Source: Pseudomonas flavescens (GTDB lineage Bacteria > Pseudomonadota > Gammaproteobacteria > Pseudomonadales > Pseudomonadaceae). Taken from it: DNA of 64,000 bases. The translations under genes were made by a program, and so were the position numbers. Positions 1 through 10,484 of this stretch are shown one piece after another (the stretch's first letter is position 1; each line of letters opens with the position of its first letter). Below the pieces are notes generated by a model that had not been told where the DNA came from, did no database searches, and saw nothing but the letters and a program-made list of their open reading frames with translations. The stretch lies in NCBI RefSeq assembly GCF_013408425.1, contig NZ_JACBYV010000001.1, positions 186,001 to 250,000 on the forward strand, given 5' to 3'.

Positions 1-46
1 GCTTGTCGATGCCGTCAGGCGTCGAAGCTCGCTGCGGGACGCAGTC

Positions 47-1387
47 ATGGGCATGGAGGTAGGTGTGCAGGATCAGGATAAGACGCTGGGAATCCTCGTC
101 GTCGATGACCGCTGGGACAACCTGGAGGACATGCAGGAGCTGCTGGAGGATATTGGCCGGCCGGTGCACTGCCTCGACTCCGGCGCCAAGGCCCTGGAAT
201 TTCTGGCACAGGGGCAGGTGGGGCTGGTGCTGCTCGATGTGCAGATGCCACGCATGGACGGTTTCGAGGTGGCGCGACGCATGCGCGATGATCCGCGTAC
301 GCGCTTCACACCGATCATCTTCATCTCCGGGATGATCCAGACCGATGACGTCCTCAGTCAGGGCTACGGCGCCGGTGCGGTGGATTTCATTTCCAAGCCG
401 GTGCAGCCGGCGATCCTGCTGCACAAGGTGCGCGCGCTGCTCGAGCGTGAGCAGTATCGCAGCGGCCTGTTGCGCCTCAGCCAGCAACTGGAGCGCGAGC
501 GCGCCTTCAATGCTTCGATTCTCGACAACACCGCCGAAGGCATCATGGTGGTGGGCGACGATGGGCGCGTGCGCTTCGCTAACCCGGCGATCGCCAGAAT
601 GCTCGGTTGTCAGGACGCCGAGCTGGCCGGCAGCGAGCTGCTGACCTGGATCGATACGCCCCGCGAGGAACGCTGGCAAGCGTCGAGCTTCTACCAGCAT
701 TGGCTGCGTCGGGAGAACCTGCGTCTGCACGATGCCAACCTGCGTACCCGGGATGGACAGCGTGTGCCGGTAGCGCTGTCTTGCTCGCCGCTGCCCGATG
801 AGCAGAACGCGATGATTCTGCTTGCGCTGGACATGTCGGTGGTTCGCGACCTGCATCAACAGCTCGAGTCGCTGGCCATCACGGATGCGCTGACGGGATT
901 ACTCAACCGGCGCGGTTTTCTTCAGGAGCTGCAGGCTGCGATCTCGCGCAACGAGCGCACCGGTCAGAAGGCCGCGTTGCTCTACCTCGATCTGGATGGC
1001 TTCAAGCACATCAACGACACCCTGGGGCACGAGATGGGCGATCAGGTACTGCGCTGGGTCAGTGTGCAGCTCAAGACCTGCCTGAGGCCCTACGACCATC
1101 TGGCGCGCATCGGGGGCGACGAGTTCACGGTGATCATCGACAGCCTGGGCAGTCCGGCCGATGCCGCGTCAGTGGCGGAGAAACTGATCGAGCAGGTATC
1201 CAGTGAGCAGCGTTTCCAGGGCGAGTCGTTCAGTCTGGGCGTCAGCATCGGTATCGCCTTGCTGCCCGCCGATGGCAATACCATCGAAGAGGTGCTGCGC
1301 GCCGCCGATACCGCGATGTACGCGGCCAAGCGCGGCGGGCGGCGGCAGTTCTGCTTTTACGGTGCCGAGCTGCAGCCGCTGAGCTGA
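47..1387 (+). CDS. Response regulator with PAS and GGDEF domains (probable diguanylate cyclase)
   Basis: 446 aa. An N-terminal receiver domain (about 15-135) has the acidic pair D20/D21, phospho-acceptor D64 in LLDVQMP and K117 in FISKP. A PAS domain follows (about 150-268), then a GGDEF domain (about 275-440) with an intact GGDEF at 356-360. An RPYD motif at 347-350 lies exactly five residues before it, as in a product-inhibition I-site. The likely role is phosphorylation-controlled synthesis of cyclic di-GMP. No EAL domain is present. The reading frame stays open to the left edge of the window, so a start further upstream cannot be excluded. A cognate histidine kinase may lie to the left. 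The gene converges on the acyltransferase gene; both stops fall in a short hairpin near 1379-1395. Confidence 0.93.
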   Translation: MGMEVGVQDQDKTLGILVVDDRWDNLEDMQELLEDIGRPVHCLDSGAKALEFLAQGQVGLVLLDVQMPRMDGFEVARRMRDDPRTRFTPIIFISGMIQTDDVLSQGYGAGAVDFISKPVQPAILLHKVRALLEREQYRSGLLRLSQQLERERAFNASILDNTAEGIMVVGDDGRVRFANPAIARMLGCQDAELAGSELLTWIDTPREERWQASSFYQHWLRRENLRLHDANLRTRDGQRVPVALSCSPLPDEQNAMILLALDMSVVRDLHQQLESLAITDALTGLLNRRGFLQELQAAISRNERTGQKAALLYLDLDGFKHINDTLGHEMGDQVLRWVSVQLKTCLRPYDHLARIGGDEFTVIIDSLGSPADAASVAEKLIEQVSSEQRFQGESFSLGVSIGIALLPADGNTIEEVLRAADTAMYAAKRGGRRQFCFYGAELQPLS

Positions 1388-1391
1388 CGGC

Positions 1392-2291
1392 TCAGGGATG
1401 CTGCTGGTGCAGCCGTTCCAGCTGGACGTCCTTGTCGTGCCAGAGCGCGTTGATCCATTGCTGGAATTCCTTGCGATAGGCTTCGTCCTGATCATAGGCG
1501 CGACCGATGAAGTGCGTGGGGATCGGTAGCTGCTCGATGAGTACCACCACGTCTTCCAGCTGGCCACTCAGCAGCGCCCAGAATCCTGGGCTGCCCTTGG
1601 GATAATGCAGGGTGACGTTGATGATGCCGTGCAATTGCTCGCCCATGGCATCGAGTACGAAGGCCAGGCCACCCGCCTTGGGCTTCAACAGATAACGGTA
1701 GGGGGACTGCTGTTCTCGGTGCTTGGCCGGCGTCAGCCGCGTGCCTTCGACGAAGTTGAAGATGCCGACAGGGTTGTGTCGGAATTTGGTGCAGGTACGC
1801 CGGGTGGTCTGCAGGTCCTTGCCTTTCTTCTCCGGGTGCCTGGCCAGGTATTCCTTGGAGTAGCGCTTCATGAACGGGAAACCCAGCGCCCACCAGCACA
1901 GCCCGATTACCGGTACCCAGATCAACTCCTGCTTGAGGAAGAACTTCAGCGGGCGGATTCGTCTGTTGAACAGGTACTGCAGCACCAGAATATCTACCCA
2001 GCTCTGATGGTTGCTGGTCACCAGGTAGGAGTGCTGATAGTCGAAGCCCTGTGCCCCCTCGACGTGCCAGCGGGTGTTGCCCAGCACCTGCATCCAGACC
2101 TTGTTGCAGCTGATCCAGCCTTCCTGGATGAAGGCCATCGACCGGTCGCAGGCCCGCTGTACGACAGCCAATGGCAGGAGGATGCGCAGCAGGGTGACGG
2201 CAAACAAAGGCCAGCACCAGAACAGCGTGTTGACGGCTAGCAGGACACTGCCCAGCAGACCGAGCAGGGGGGCAGGCAGAAAATGCAGCAT
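1392..2291 (-). CDS. YihG-like 1-acyl-glycerol-3-phosphate acyltransferase
   Basis: About 299 aa from the start at 2291. A hydrophobic N-terminal membrane segment (LPAPLLGLLGSVLLAVNTLF) is followed by the PlsC-family block NHQSWVD (NHx4D catalytic motif) and the substrate-binding FVEGTRLT motif. The run SPYRYLLKPKAGG is typical of the E. coli YihG subgroup rather than PlsC proper. Expected role: transfer of an acyl chain to lysophosphatidic acid at the inner membrane in phospholipid synthesis. An in-frame start 29 codons upstream exists, but the extension has no membrane or domain character, so the internal ATG before the hydrophobic segment is preferred. Its exact acyl preference cannot be read from the sequence. 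Confidence 0.88.
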   Translation of the reverse strand: MLHFLPAPLLGLLGSVLLAVNTLFWCWPLFAVTLLRILLPLAVVQRACDRSMAFIQEGWISCNKVWMQVLGNTRWHVEGAQGFDYQHSYLVTSNHQSWVDILVLQYLFNRRIRPLKFFLKQELIWVPVIGLCWWALGFPFMKRYSKEYLARHPEKKGKDLQTTRRTCTKFRHNPVGIFNFVEGTRLTPAKHREQQSPYRYLLKPKAGGLAFVLDAMGEQLHGIINVTLHYPKGSPGFWALLSGQLEDVVVLIEQLPIPTHFIGRAYDQDEAYRKEFQQWINALWHDKDVQLERLHQQHP

Positions 2292-2426
2292 GGATGCGCG
2301 GACCTCGTGCAGGTTGAGCCGCGGCCATGGCTCGGCGGCAATTGCCGCACAGGTTAACGATTGGTGATGGAACTGCAAGCCGATCCGAGCGCGAACCGCA
2401 TTGGCTGCGCTCGAACTGGCGGAGCC

Positions 2427-4520
2427 TCACTGGCGCATGTTGGCGGCCTGAATCGCGGTGAGCGCGATGGTGAAGACGATATCGTCGACCAGCGCTCCGC
2501 GGGACAGGTCGTTCACCGGCTTGCGCAGGCCCTGCAGCATGGGGCCGACGCTGATGCAGTCGGCGCTGCGTTGAACGGCCTTGTAAGTGGTGTTGCCGGT
2601 ATTCAGGTCCGGGAATATGAACACCGTGGCGCGGCCGGCCACCGGGCTGTTGGGCGCCTTCTGCCGGCCCACGCTTTCGATGGCGGCGGCGTCGTACTGC
2701 AAGGGGCCATCGAGGAGCAGATCCGGGTTGGCCTTGCGCGCCAGACGGGTCGCCTCGCGGACCTTCTCCACTTCCTCACCGCTGCCGGAGTCGCCGGTGG
2801 AGTAGCTGAGCATGGCCACGCGCGGTGGAATACCGAAGGCCTGTGCCGAACTGGCGCTCTGCAGGGCGATTTCGGCCAGTTGTTCTGCGTTGGGGTCCGG
2901 ATTGACCGCGCAATCACCGTAGACCAGAACCTGATCAGGCAGCAGCATGAAGAACACCGAAGACACCAAGTTGTAGCCCGGTGCGGTCTTGATCAACTGC
3001 AGCGCCGGGCGGATGGTATTGGCCGTTGTGTGCACCGCGCCGGACACCAGGCCGTCGACCTCGTCCAGGGCCAGCATCATGGTACCCAGCACCACGGTGT
3101 CTTCGAGCTGAGCGCTGGCCATGGGGGCGTTGAGGCCCTTGCCCTTACGCAGCTCGACCATCGGCTCAACATAACGCTCGCGGATCAGATCCGGGTCGAG
3201 AATCTCCAGGCCCGGTGGCAGCTCGATGCCCTGAGCCTGCGCCACTGCATGCACTTCTTCGGGTTTGGCCAGCAGCACGCAGCGGGCGATGCCGCGTGCC
3301 TGACAGATGGCCGCGGCCTGCACGGTGCGCGGCTCGGCGCCTTCGGGCAGGACGATGCGCTTGTTGGCTGCCTTGGCCTGTTGCACCAGCTGGTAGCGAA
3401 ACGCGGGGGGCGACAGGCGCAGTTCACGGGGGCTGCCGCAGCGGGCGGCAAGCCAGTCGTGGTCGAGGTGGCTGGCTACGAAGTCGGCGACCTTCTCGGC
3501 ACGCTCCTTGTCGTCGACCGGAATTTCCTTGTTCAGCCGGTTGAGGTTGGTGGCGGTATCGTAGGAGCCGGTACTTACGGTCATCACCGGCAGGCCGCTC
3601 TGCAGCGCGCCACGGCATAGCTCCATGATGCGCGGGTCAGGGGCGAAGTCACTGCACAGCAACAGGCCGGCCAGTGGCATGCCGTTCATGGCCGCCAGGC
3701 TGGCCGCGAGAATGATGTCGTCGCGATCGCCTGGCGTCACCACCAGCGTGCCGGGCTTGAGCAACTGTACGGTGTTGGCCACGGCGCGGGCGCAGAGCAC
3801 GATTTTCAGCATGCGGCGCTGTTCGTAGTCACCGGCGTTCAGCACACGGGCGCCGAGCAGTTCGGCGATATCGCGGGTGCGCGGTGCATTCAATTCGTCG
3901 AGCCAGGGAATGCAGCCGAGCAGGCGGAATTCCGGATGACGCAGCAGCGAGGAGTGCTCGCGCAGGCGTGCAGCGAACGCTTCCAGACCGTCGTCACTGC
4001 GGATCTTGTTGAGGATCACCCCGAGTACTTTGGGGTCTTTCGGCCCGCCGAACTGCTGGGCCTGGATTTCCACGCGGTCGCACAGCTCGCTGAGGCTTTC
4101 CTGCTCTGGGGCGGAGACCAGAATCACGTCGGCATCCAGGCTCTTGGCCAGATGGAAGTTGACCCGTGCCGCGTAGCTGGCCTGGCGGGTTGGCACCATG
4201 CCTTCGACGATCACCACGTCCTTGTCCTTGGCGGCCTCCTGATAGAGGCTGATGATTTCCTCGAGCAACTCGTCCAGGTCGCCATCGCCCAGGCGGCGCT
4301 CGACGTGAGCGAGCGCCAGCGGCTTGGGCGAGTGCAGGCCATGGGTGCGAGCGACCAGTTCGCTGGAGCGCTCGGGACCGGCGTCGCCCTGGTGTGGCTG
4401 GGCGATCGGCTTGAAGAAACCGACCTTGAGACCGGCCCTTTCAAGGGCGCCTACCAGGCCCAGGCTGATGGAGGTGAGGCCGACCCCGAAGCCGGTCGGG
4501 GAAATGAAGAAGGTGTGCAT
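2427..4520 (-). CDS. pta: Phosphate acetyltransferase
   Basis: 697 aa, the long multidomain form (E. coli Pta is 714 aa). The N-terminus (MHTFFISPTGFGVGLTSISL) is a BioD/P-loop-like domain. A DRTGG-type central region follows, and the catalytic PTA domain occupies the C-terminal half (from about residue 370). It interconverts acetyl-CoA and acetyl phosphate. The start at 4520 has a GGAG nine bases upstream; the frame stays open further upstream but that extension lies inside ackA. It sits 13 bp downstream of ackA on the same strand, so the two are almost certainly co-transcribed. No terminator is obvious in the 135 bp before the next minus-strand gene. Confidence 0.96.
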   Translation of the reverse strand: MHTFFISPTGFGVGLTSISLGLVGALERAGLKVGFFKPIAQPHQGDAGPERSSELVARTHGLHSPKPLALAHVERRLGDGDLDELLEEIISLYQEAAKDKDVVIVEGMVPTRQASYAARVNFHLAKSLDADVILVSAPEQESLSELCDRVEIQAQQFGGPKDPKVLGVILNKIRSDDGLEAFAARLREHSSLLRHPEFRLLGCIPWLDELNAPRTRDIAELLGARVLNAGDYEQRRMLKIVLCARAVANTVQLLKPGTLVVTPGDRDDIILAASLAAMNGMPLAGLLLCSDFAPDPRIMELCRGALQSGLPVMTVSTGSYDTATNLNRLNKEIPVDDKERAEKVADFVASHLDHDWLAARCGSPRELRLSPPAFRYQLVQQAKAANKRIVLPEGAEPRTVQAAAICQARGIARCVLLAKPEEVHAVAQAQGIELPPGLEILDPDLIRERYVEPMVELRKGKGLNAPMASAQLEDTVVLGTMMLALDEVDGLVSGAVHTTANTIRPALQLIKTAPGYNLVSSVFFMLLPDQVLVYGDCAVNPDPNAEQLAEIALQSASSAQAFGIPPRVAMLSYSTGDSGSGEEVEKVREATRLARKANPDLLLDGPLQYDAAAIESVGRQKAPNSPVAGRATVFIFPDLNTGNTTYKAVQRSADCISVGPMLQGLRKPVNDLSRGALVDDIVFTIALTAIQAANMRQ

Positions 4521-4533
4521 GGGGTTCTCCGTG

Positions 4534-5718
4534 TCAGTCGAGCAGCGCCAGTGTGTCGAGGGCGATCTGTCGCTCTTCGTTGGTGGGCACCACCAGCACC
4601 CGAATATGGTCTTGCGCATGGATAGGCCCGCTGACGCCACGCAGGCAGCGCGCGTTGGCCGTGGCGTCCAGTTTCAGGCCGAGCAGGCTCAGGTGGGCGA
4701 CCGTCTTGCTGCGGATCAGTGGCGAGTTTTCGCCGATGCCGCCGGTGAAGATCAGCCCGTCCAGACGCGGCAGGGCGCAGCTCATGGCCGCCAGGGATTT
4801 GGCCAGCCGGTAGCAGAACACCTCGATGGCCAGGGTCGCGCCGGCATGCCCTTCTTCACGGGCCTGTTCGAGGCTGCGCATGTCGTTGGAGAGGCCGGAC
4901 AGACCGAGCAGGCCGCTGTCGTGGTTGAGCATGCGATCGATCTGCTCCAGGCTCCAGCCCAGGGTGCGCGAGAGGTGGCTGTGCAGGTTGGGGTCAACGT
5001 CACCGCTGCGGGTGCCCATCACCAGCCCCTCCAGTGGGGTCAGCCCCATGCTGGTATCGCGGCTCTGGCCGTTGACCACGGCGCAGGTCGAACAGCCATT
5101 GCCCAGGTGGGCGACCAGCCATGCGCTGTCGTCGATGGGCAGGCCGGTCAGCTCGGCAGCGCGGGCGCTGACGAAGCGGTGGCTGGTGCCGTGGAAACCG
5201 TAGCGGCGTACGCCGTGGTCGCGGTACAGATGTTCCGGCACGGCGTAGCGGTAGGCATGCTCGGGCAGGCTCTGGTGAAAGGCGGTGTCGAACACCGCGA
5301 CCTGAGGCAGTTGTGGGTACAGCGCCAGCGCGGCTTCGATGCCTAGCAGGCCCGCAGGGTTGTGCAGTGGCGCCAGGGGTGCCACCGCACGGATCGCCGC
5401 GATCACTTCATCGTCCAAGCGCTGGGCGCTGGTGAAGTGTTCGCCACCATGCACCACCCGGTGGCCGATGCCATGCAGATGGCCGCCGGTGGCTTCCTGC
5501 ACCCGCGCAAGCAGGTGGGCGAGGGCTGCACGGTGATCGTCACCGGCAATCGCCTGACTGTGCTTGATGCCATCGCGCTGCCAGTGCAGAACGGCATCTG
5601 CGCTACCGAGACGTTCGGCCAGGCCGCTGATGGCGAACTGGGTCTGGTCGGGATCGACCAGCGCGAACTTGATGGAGGAGCTACCGCAGTTGATCACCAG
5701 AATATTGCGTGCGGGCAT
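4534..5718 (-). CDS. ackA: Acetate kinase
   Basis: 394 aa, full length for the ASKHA-fold acetokinase family. The N-terminal phosphate motif NCGSSSIKF (10-18), the HRVVHGG motif, and the GTRSGDVDP and FTGGIGEN blocks are all present. It converts acetyl phosphate and ADP to acetate and ATP, or the reverse, and pairs with pta just downstream. Its ATG directly follows the stop codon of the DUF3565 gene (TGA-ATG, no spacer), so translation is probably coupled to that small gene. No strong independent ribosome-binding site is seen. Confidence 0.97.
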   Translation of the reverse strand: MPARNILVINCGSSSIKFALVDPDQTQFAISGLAERLGSADAVLHWQRDGIKHSQAIAGDDHRAALAHLLARVQEATGGHLHGIGHRVVHGGEHFTSAQRLDDEVIAAIRAVAPLAPLHNPAGLLGIEAALALYPQLPQVAVFDTAFHQSLPEHAYRYAVPEHLYRDHGVRRYGFHGTSHRFVSARAAELTGLPIDDSAWLVAHLGNGCSTCAVVNGQSRDTSMGLTPLEGLVMGTRSGDVDPNLHSHLSRTLGWSLEQIDRMLNHDSGLLGLSGLSNDMRSLEQAREEGHAGATLAIEVFCYRLAKSLAAMSCALPRLDGLIFTGGIGENSPLIRSKTVAHLSLLGLKLDATANARCLRGVSGPIHAQDHIRVLVVPTNEERQIALDTLALLD

Positions 5719-5925
5719 TCAGAAGTCCTTAGGCGTTTCGGCTAGCGCTGCGACACACCAGCCACAGGTGAAGTTCGTGCCGATACGTGTGCGCCGTTGC
5801 ACGGCATCGAGCACCCAGGCGCGATTTTGCCAGGGAGGCTGATGGCGCAGGTGTTGAGTATGGCCACAAGATAAGACAGCCACCCAGTGACCGTCATGAT
5901 CCTGCTCAAAACCGACCAGGGTAAT
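5719..5925 (-). CDS. DUF3565 family small Cys/His protein; start codon uncertain
   Basis: About 68 aa ending directly against ackA. The body reads VLSCGHTQHLRHQPPWQNR and finishes with CGWC, the hallmark of the DUF3565 family (short proteins with a CGHxQH block and a C-terminal CxxC that could bind metal). The family normally begins a few residues before GFEQD. In that place this frame has no ATG, GTG or TTG. The coordinates assume an ATT at 5925, which aligns with the expected first residue (I-T-L-V-G-F). The nearest upstream conventional start is a TTG near 6008, which would overlap the start of slyD on the other strand. Function unknown; position suggests co-transcription with ackA-pta. 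Confidence is high that the protein-coding part is real and low for the exact start. Confidence 0.72.
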   Translation of the reverse strand: MTLVGFEQDHDGHWVAVLSCGHTQHLRHQPPWQNRAWVLDAVQRRTRIGTNFTCGWCVAALAETPKDF

Positions 5926-6021
5926 GCCCGATGCGGCCCGCCCGTCTGGGGTTGGGTCGCTTTCGCATCGTCCCTTGGTTACAATCTCACGTTCATTTTC
6001 CTCGAGCAAAAGGTTCGCCCC

Positions 6022-6507
6022 ATGCAGATCGCCGCCAACAAGGCCGTTTCCATCGACTATACCCTGACCAACGATGCCGGTGAGGTAATCGATAGTTCCG
6101 CTGGCGGCGCGCCGCTGGTTTACCTGCACGGCGCTGGCAACATCATCGTCGGTCTCGAGAAGGCACTGGTCGGCAAGCAGGCCGGTGACGAAGTCAATGT
6201 CTCCGTCGAGCCTGAAGAAGCCTACGGCGAATACAGCGCTGAGCTGGTCGCCACCCTGAACCGCTCGATGTTCGAAGGCGTCGACGAACTGGAGGTCGGC
6301 ATGCAGTTCCACGCATCCGGCCCGGACGGCGGCATGCAGATCGTCACCATCCGTGAGCTGGACGGCGACGACGTGATCGTCGACGGCAACCACCCGCTGG
6401 CCGGCCAGCGCCTGACCTTCGCGGTCAAGGTCGTCGACGTGCGTGATGCCAGCGCCGAAGAAGTCGCCCACGGTCACGTGCACGGCGAAGGTGGTCACCA
6501 CCACTGA
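6022..6507 (+). CDS. slyD: FKBP-type peptidyl-prolyl isomerase SlyD
   Basis: 161 aa, starting MQIAANKAVSIDYTLTNDAG. The FKBP fold with an inserted IF domain (about 65-130) and a His-rich C-terminus (HGHVHGEGGHHH) identify SlyD, a cytoplasmic proline isomerase, chaperone and nickel/metal-binding protein. The His tail is shorter than in E. coli, as is usual in Pseudomonas. The start at 6022 is chosen because the family begins here; an in-frame ATG at 5887 would add 45 residues without domain character. The gene is divergent from the DUF3565-ackA-pta group and is followed by a strong terminator. Confidence 0.95.
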   Translation: MQIAANKAVSIDYTLTNDAGEVIDSSAGGAPLVYLHGAGNIIVGLEKALVGKQAGDEVNVSVEPEEAYGEYSAELVATLNRSMFEGVDELEVGMQFHASGPDGGMQIVTIRELDGDDVIVDGNHPLAGQRLTFAVKVVDVRDASAEEVAHGHVHGEGGHHH

Positions 6508-6574
6508 TCCGTATGTCGGCAGTCGATCTTTCGCTGCTGGCCGCTGGTCACCCCTGACTGCTAAGCTGCAGTCA

Positions 6575-6607
6575 CGAAAAGGCGCCTTTTTCGGCGCCTT
6601 TTTCGTC
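6575..6607 (+). terminator. Rho-independent terminator after slyD
   Basis: A GGCGCC stem (6581-6586 with 6593-6598) extended by flanking A/T pairs, a short T/C loop and a T-run downstream. It lies about 70 bp after the slyD stop and before the next plus-strand gene, so it should separate slyD from gpx. Confidence 0.8.
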
Positions 6608-6644
6608 TCTTCTTCATCCGTATTAGCGTTACCCGGAGCACACC

Positions 6645-7127
6645 ATGAGCGCCTTTCACGACCTGACACTGCACGCACTGGATGGCCAGGAGCTGCCTTT
6701 GGCTCCGCTCAAGGGCAAAGTCGTGCTGGTGGTCAATGTGGCCTCGAAGTGCGGGCTTACGCCGCAGTATGCGGGGCTGGAGCGCTTGCAGCAGGCGTAT
6801 GCAGCCCAGGGTTTCAGTGTACTGGGTGTGCCGTGCAATCAGTTCGCGGGCCAGGAGCCGGACAGTGAGTCGGCGATCGCGCAGTTCTGCAGCCTGAACT
6901 ACGGGGTCACCTTCCCGCTGAGCAGCAAGCTCGAAGTCAACGGCAGTAGCCGCCATCCCCTGTATCGACTGCTGGCCGGCGAGGGCGCCGAGTTTCCCGG
7001 TGACATCACCTGGAACTTCGAGAAGTTTCTGGTCGGCCAGGATGGTCGCGTGCTGGCGCGCTTCTCGCCGCGCACCGCTCCGGATGATCCTGCCCTGATC
7101 CAGGCCATCGAGAAAGCGCTGGCCTGA
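6645..7127 (+). CDS. Glutathione peroxidase family protein (thiol peroxidase)
   Basis: 160 aa. The catalytic tetrad of the Cys-type GPx family is visible: C36 (NVASKCGLT), Q70 (NQFAGQEP), W123 and N124 (TWNFEKFLV). C64 in VPCNQF is conserved in the family. It reduces hydrogen peroxide and organic hydroperoxides; many bacterial members (BtuE type) prefer thioredoxin to glutathione. No signal peptide, so cytoplasmic. The gene lies between two hairpins and looks monocistronic. Confidence 0.94.
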   Translation: MSAFHDLTLHALDGQELPLAPLKGKVVLVVNVASKCGLTPQYAGLERLQQAYAAQGFSVLGVPCNQFAGQEPDSESAIAQFCSLNYGVTFPLSSKLEVNGSSRHPLYRLLAGEGAEFPGDITWNFEKFLVGQDGRVLARFSPRTAPDDPALIQAIEKALA

Positions 7128-7132
7128 ATGAC

Positions 7133-7157
7133 ACAGGCCGCCGATCAGGCGGCCTGT
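7133..7157. terminator. Hairpin between convergent gpx and glycosyltransferase genes
   Basis: Perfect 10-bp inverted repeat ACAGGCCGCC / GGCGGCCTGT around a 5-base loop, six bases past the gpx stop and about 30 bp past the end of the minus-strand glycosyltransferase. Neither side has a clear T-run, so termination in either direction is inferred from position and stem strength. Confidence 0.5.
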
Positions 7158-7185
7158 CTCGTATGCGGCCCCAGCTTGGGCTGGC

Positions 7186-8391
7186 TTAATGCGCCCGCTT
7201 CGTCTCGATCGCTACCGCGGCGGTACGCGCAGCGCTTTGCCTGTCGTTGCCATGGATCGCGCCGTGCAGGTGGTTTTCGAACTCTTCGATGATCGATGCC
7301 CAGCTCTGTCTGGCCGCGTGCCGGCGCGCATTGAGACGCACCCGGCGCAGGTTCTCCCTGTCTTCGATCAACCAATTGGCGGCTTCGATGAAGGTACGCT
7401 GGTCATCGGCGCTGGCCAGCATGCCGGAGTGGCCGTGCTCGACGTGTTGAGCGGCTGCCGCTTGATCGAAGGCGACTACCCCCAGCCCTGCTGCCATGGC
7501 CTCGAGCAACACATTGCCGAACGTCTCGGAGAGGCTGGGAAACAGGAACAGATCGCCGCTGGCGTAGTGCTCGGCCAGGGTTTCGCCACGCTGTATGCCG
7601 CAGAACAGCGCATCCGGCAGTTGCCGCTGCAGGCTGTCGCGCTGCGGGCCGTCACCCACCACGATCAGCTTGAGCCGCTGCCCTGCACGTTGTCGCTGCA
7701 GGGCCTGGAAGGTGCTCACCAGCAGATCCAGATTCTTTTCCGCAGCCAGCCGGCCGACGTGCAGCACGGCGATATCCTGCTCATCGAGGCCCCAGCTGCG
7801 GCGTAATTCGTCACTGCGCCGGGCCGGGTTGAACAGGTTGGCATCGACGCCACGGGCAAGCAGCTCCAGGCGCTCGAAACCGCGACGCTGCAGTTCGCAG
7901 CGCTGGCTGAGGCTAGGCACCAGGGTCATGCGTGAGGCGTTGTGAAACCAGCGCAGGTAGTTGGTCAGCAGCCGGGTCAGCAAGGTGATGCCGTAATGCC
8001 CGGTGTATTGCTGAAAGTTGGTGTGAAAGCCGCTGATCACCGGGATGCGCAGGCGCCGAGCGGCTCTCAGGGCGGACAGGCCCAGCGGCCCTTCGGTGGC
8101 GATGTAGAGCACATCCGGGCGCTGCCTGCGCCACAGGCGCAGCAGCTTGTGACGTGCCGACTGGCCCCATTGCAGGCCCCGGTAGCCGGGTAGCGGCCAG
8201 CCGCGGGTGAGCAGCAGGTCGTCATCGTTGATCGCGGTTGCATCGGCGGCCTGTCGGGGCCGGATCAGTTGCAGGCGATGACCGCGCGCGCGCAGCCCGG
8301 TGACCAGATGGCCGAGGGTATTGGCCACCCCATTGATTTCCGGGCTGAAGGTTTCGCTGACCAGGGCGATGAATAGCGGGGGAGTGCTCAT
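7186..8391 (-). CDS. GT4-family glycosyltransferase
   Basis: 401 aa from the start at 8391 (MSTPPLFIALVSETFSPEIN). The N-terminal GT-B half contains SETFSPEINGVANTL. The C-terminal half contains VLHVGRLAAEKNLDLLV and the E-x7-E region LSETFGNVLLEAMAAG, as in GT4 retaining transferases such as the alpha-mannosyltransferases. It probably adds a hexose, plausibly mannose, to a lipid or envelope glycan; donor and acceptor cannot be told from sequence. An ATG eight codons upstream (8415) is possible; neither start has a strong ribosome-binding site. It lies downstream of cysZ on the same strand with a 39-bp gap. Confidence 0.9.
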   Translation of the reverse strand: MSTPPLFIALVSETFSPEINGVANTLGHLVTGLRARGHRLQLIRPRQAADATAINDDDLLLTRGWPLPGYRGLQWGQSARHKLLRLWRRQRPDVLYIATEGPLGLSALRAARRLRIPVISGFHTNFQQYTGHYGITLLTRLLTNYLRWFHNASRMTLVPSLSQRCELQRRGFERLELLARGVDANLFNPARRSDELRRSWGLDEQDIAVLHVGRLAAEKNLDLLVSTFQALQRQRAGQRLKLIVVGDGPQRDSLQRQLPDALFCGIQRGETLAEHYASGDLFLFPSLSETFGNVLLEAMAAGLGVVAFDQAAAAQHVEHGHSGMLASADDQRTFIEAANWLIEDRENLRRVRLNARRHAARQSWASIIEEFENHLHGAIHGNDRQSAARTAAVAIETKRAH

Positions 8392-8430
8392 GACAGCAGT
8401 CTGGGCCGCTGTCATGTAGCGTTTGTGACA

Positions 8431-9198
8431 TCAGTGTGGCGTTTTCGTGACAGCCCGCGCGCCATCGCTGACGCCGCCCTCGCGCACCCAGAACAGGGTC
8501 GCGCCTGCAACGGCGGCGGGCATCATCAGGATATTGACGAAGGGAATCAGCAGCGCGGCATAGGTGATGCCACCGAAACCCAGTGACTGCCAGCGTTTTT
8601 CACGCAGCCAGGCGAGCATGTCCTGCCAGCTCACCTTGTTGTTGTCCGCCGGGTAATCGATGTACTGGATGGCCATCATCCACACGCCGAACAGCAGCCA
8701 CAGCGGCGCGGCCACCAGGTTGACCACCGGGATGAAGGAGAGGACCAGCAGGCCCAGCGCCCGGGGCAGGAAGTACGCCAGCTTGCGCGCCTCGCGGCCC
8801 AGGGTGCGCGGTACCATGGCAACCAGCTCGGCCCAACTGAACGGCGGGAAATTGTCCTCGCCACGTACCACCACCTCGACCTTCTCGGCGAGAAAGCCAT
8901 TGAACGGTGCCGCGACGATATTGGCCAGCATGGTGAAGGTGAAGAACACCATCAGCACCACCAGAACCACGAACAGCGGCCAGAGAATGTACTGCAGGAA
9001 GCTCAGCCAGTTGGGCAGGCTCGGCATGAAGGCGTCTACCCAGCCGCTGAACTGCTGAATGGCGAAGCCGATCATCAGGCTGAACAGGAGCAGGTTGATC
9101 GCCAGGGGCAGCAGCACGAACAGTCGCAGGCCGGGGCTCAATACCAGCTTCAGGCCCTCGCTGAGGTATTGCGGGCCGGACAGCACGGGGGCGCGCAT
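8431..9198 (-). CDS. cysZ: Sulfate transporter CysZ
   Basis: 255 aa membrane protein. The N-terminus reads [20 protein letters not shown] and is followed by four hydrophobic stretches, the middle pair with [16 protein letters not shown], typical of CysZ/EI24. CysZ moves sulfate across the inner membrane for cysteine synthesis. The start at 9198 has GGAG nine bases upstream; a longer frame to 9285 exists but adds no family sequence. Its 5' end faces trxB, separated by about 240 bp with divergent promoters presumably inside. Confidence 0.93.
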   Translation of the reverse strand: MRAPVLSGPQYLSEGLKLVLSPGLRLFVLLPLAINLLLFSLMIGFAIQQFSGWVDAFMPSLPNWLSFLQYILWPLFVVLVVLMVFFTFTMLANIVAAPFNGFLAEKVEVVVRGEDNFPPFSWAELVAMVPRTLGREARKLAYFLPRALGLLVLSFIPVVNLVAAPLWLLFGVWMMAIQYIDYPADNNKVSWQDMLAWLREKRWQSLGFGGITYAALLIPFVNILMMPAAVAGATLFWVREGGVSDGARAVTKTPH

Positions 9199-9219
9199 GA
9201 CAATGTCTCCAGAAAATGA

Positions 9220-10389
<1,170 letters not shown>

Positions 10390-10434
10390 TCGTCGAAACT
10401 AGGCCGCATCGCTCCGGACGAGCGCTGAACGAAA

Positions 10435-10465
10435 ATGCCCGTATCGATCGATACGGGCATCTTTT
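10435..10465. terminator. Bidirectional terminator between trxB and the PA3496-like gene
   Basis: Perfect 26-bp palindrome (10435-10460, ATGCCCGTATCGA with its complement) with A residues before it and CTTTT after it. It sits about 45 bp after trxB and about 20 bp beyond the end of the minus-strand small gene, so it can serve both. Confidence 0.75.
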
Positions 10466-10484
10466 ATCCGGCTCCGATACGGGT

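Noticed and set aside
2361..3620. Very long plus-strand open frame opposite pta
   Set aside because: It is the mirror of a highly biased GC-rich gene; the product is low-complexity His/Gln/Gly-rich with no family sequence, while pta on the other strand is unmistakable.
5926..6678. Extension of the DUF3565 frame far upstream on the minus strand
   Set aside because: It runs antisense through slyD; only the last 68 or so codons have family sequence.
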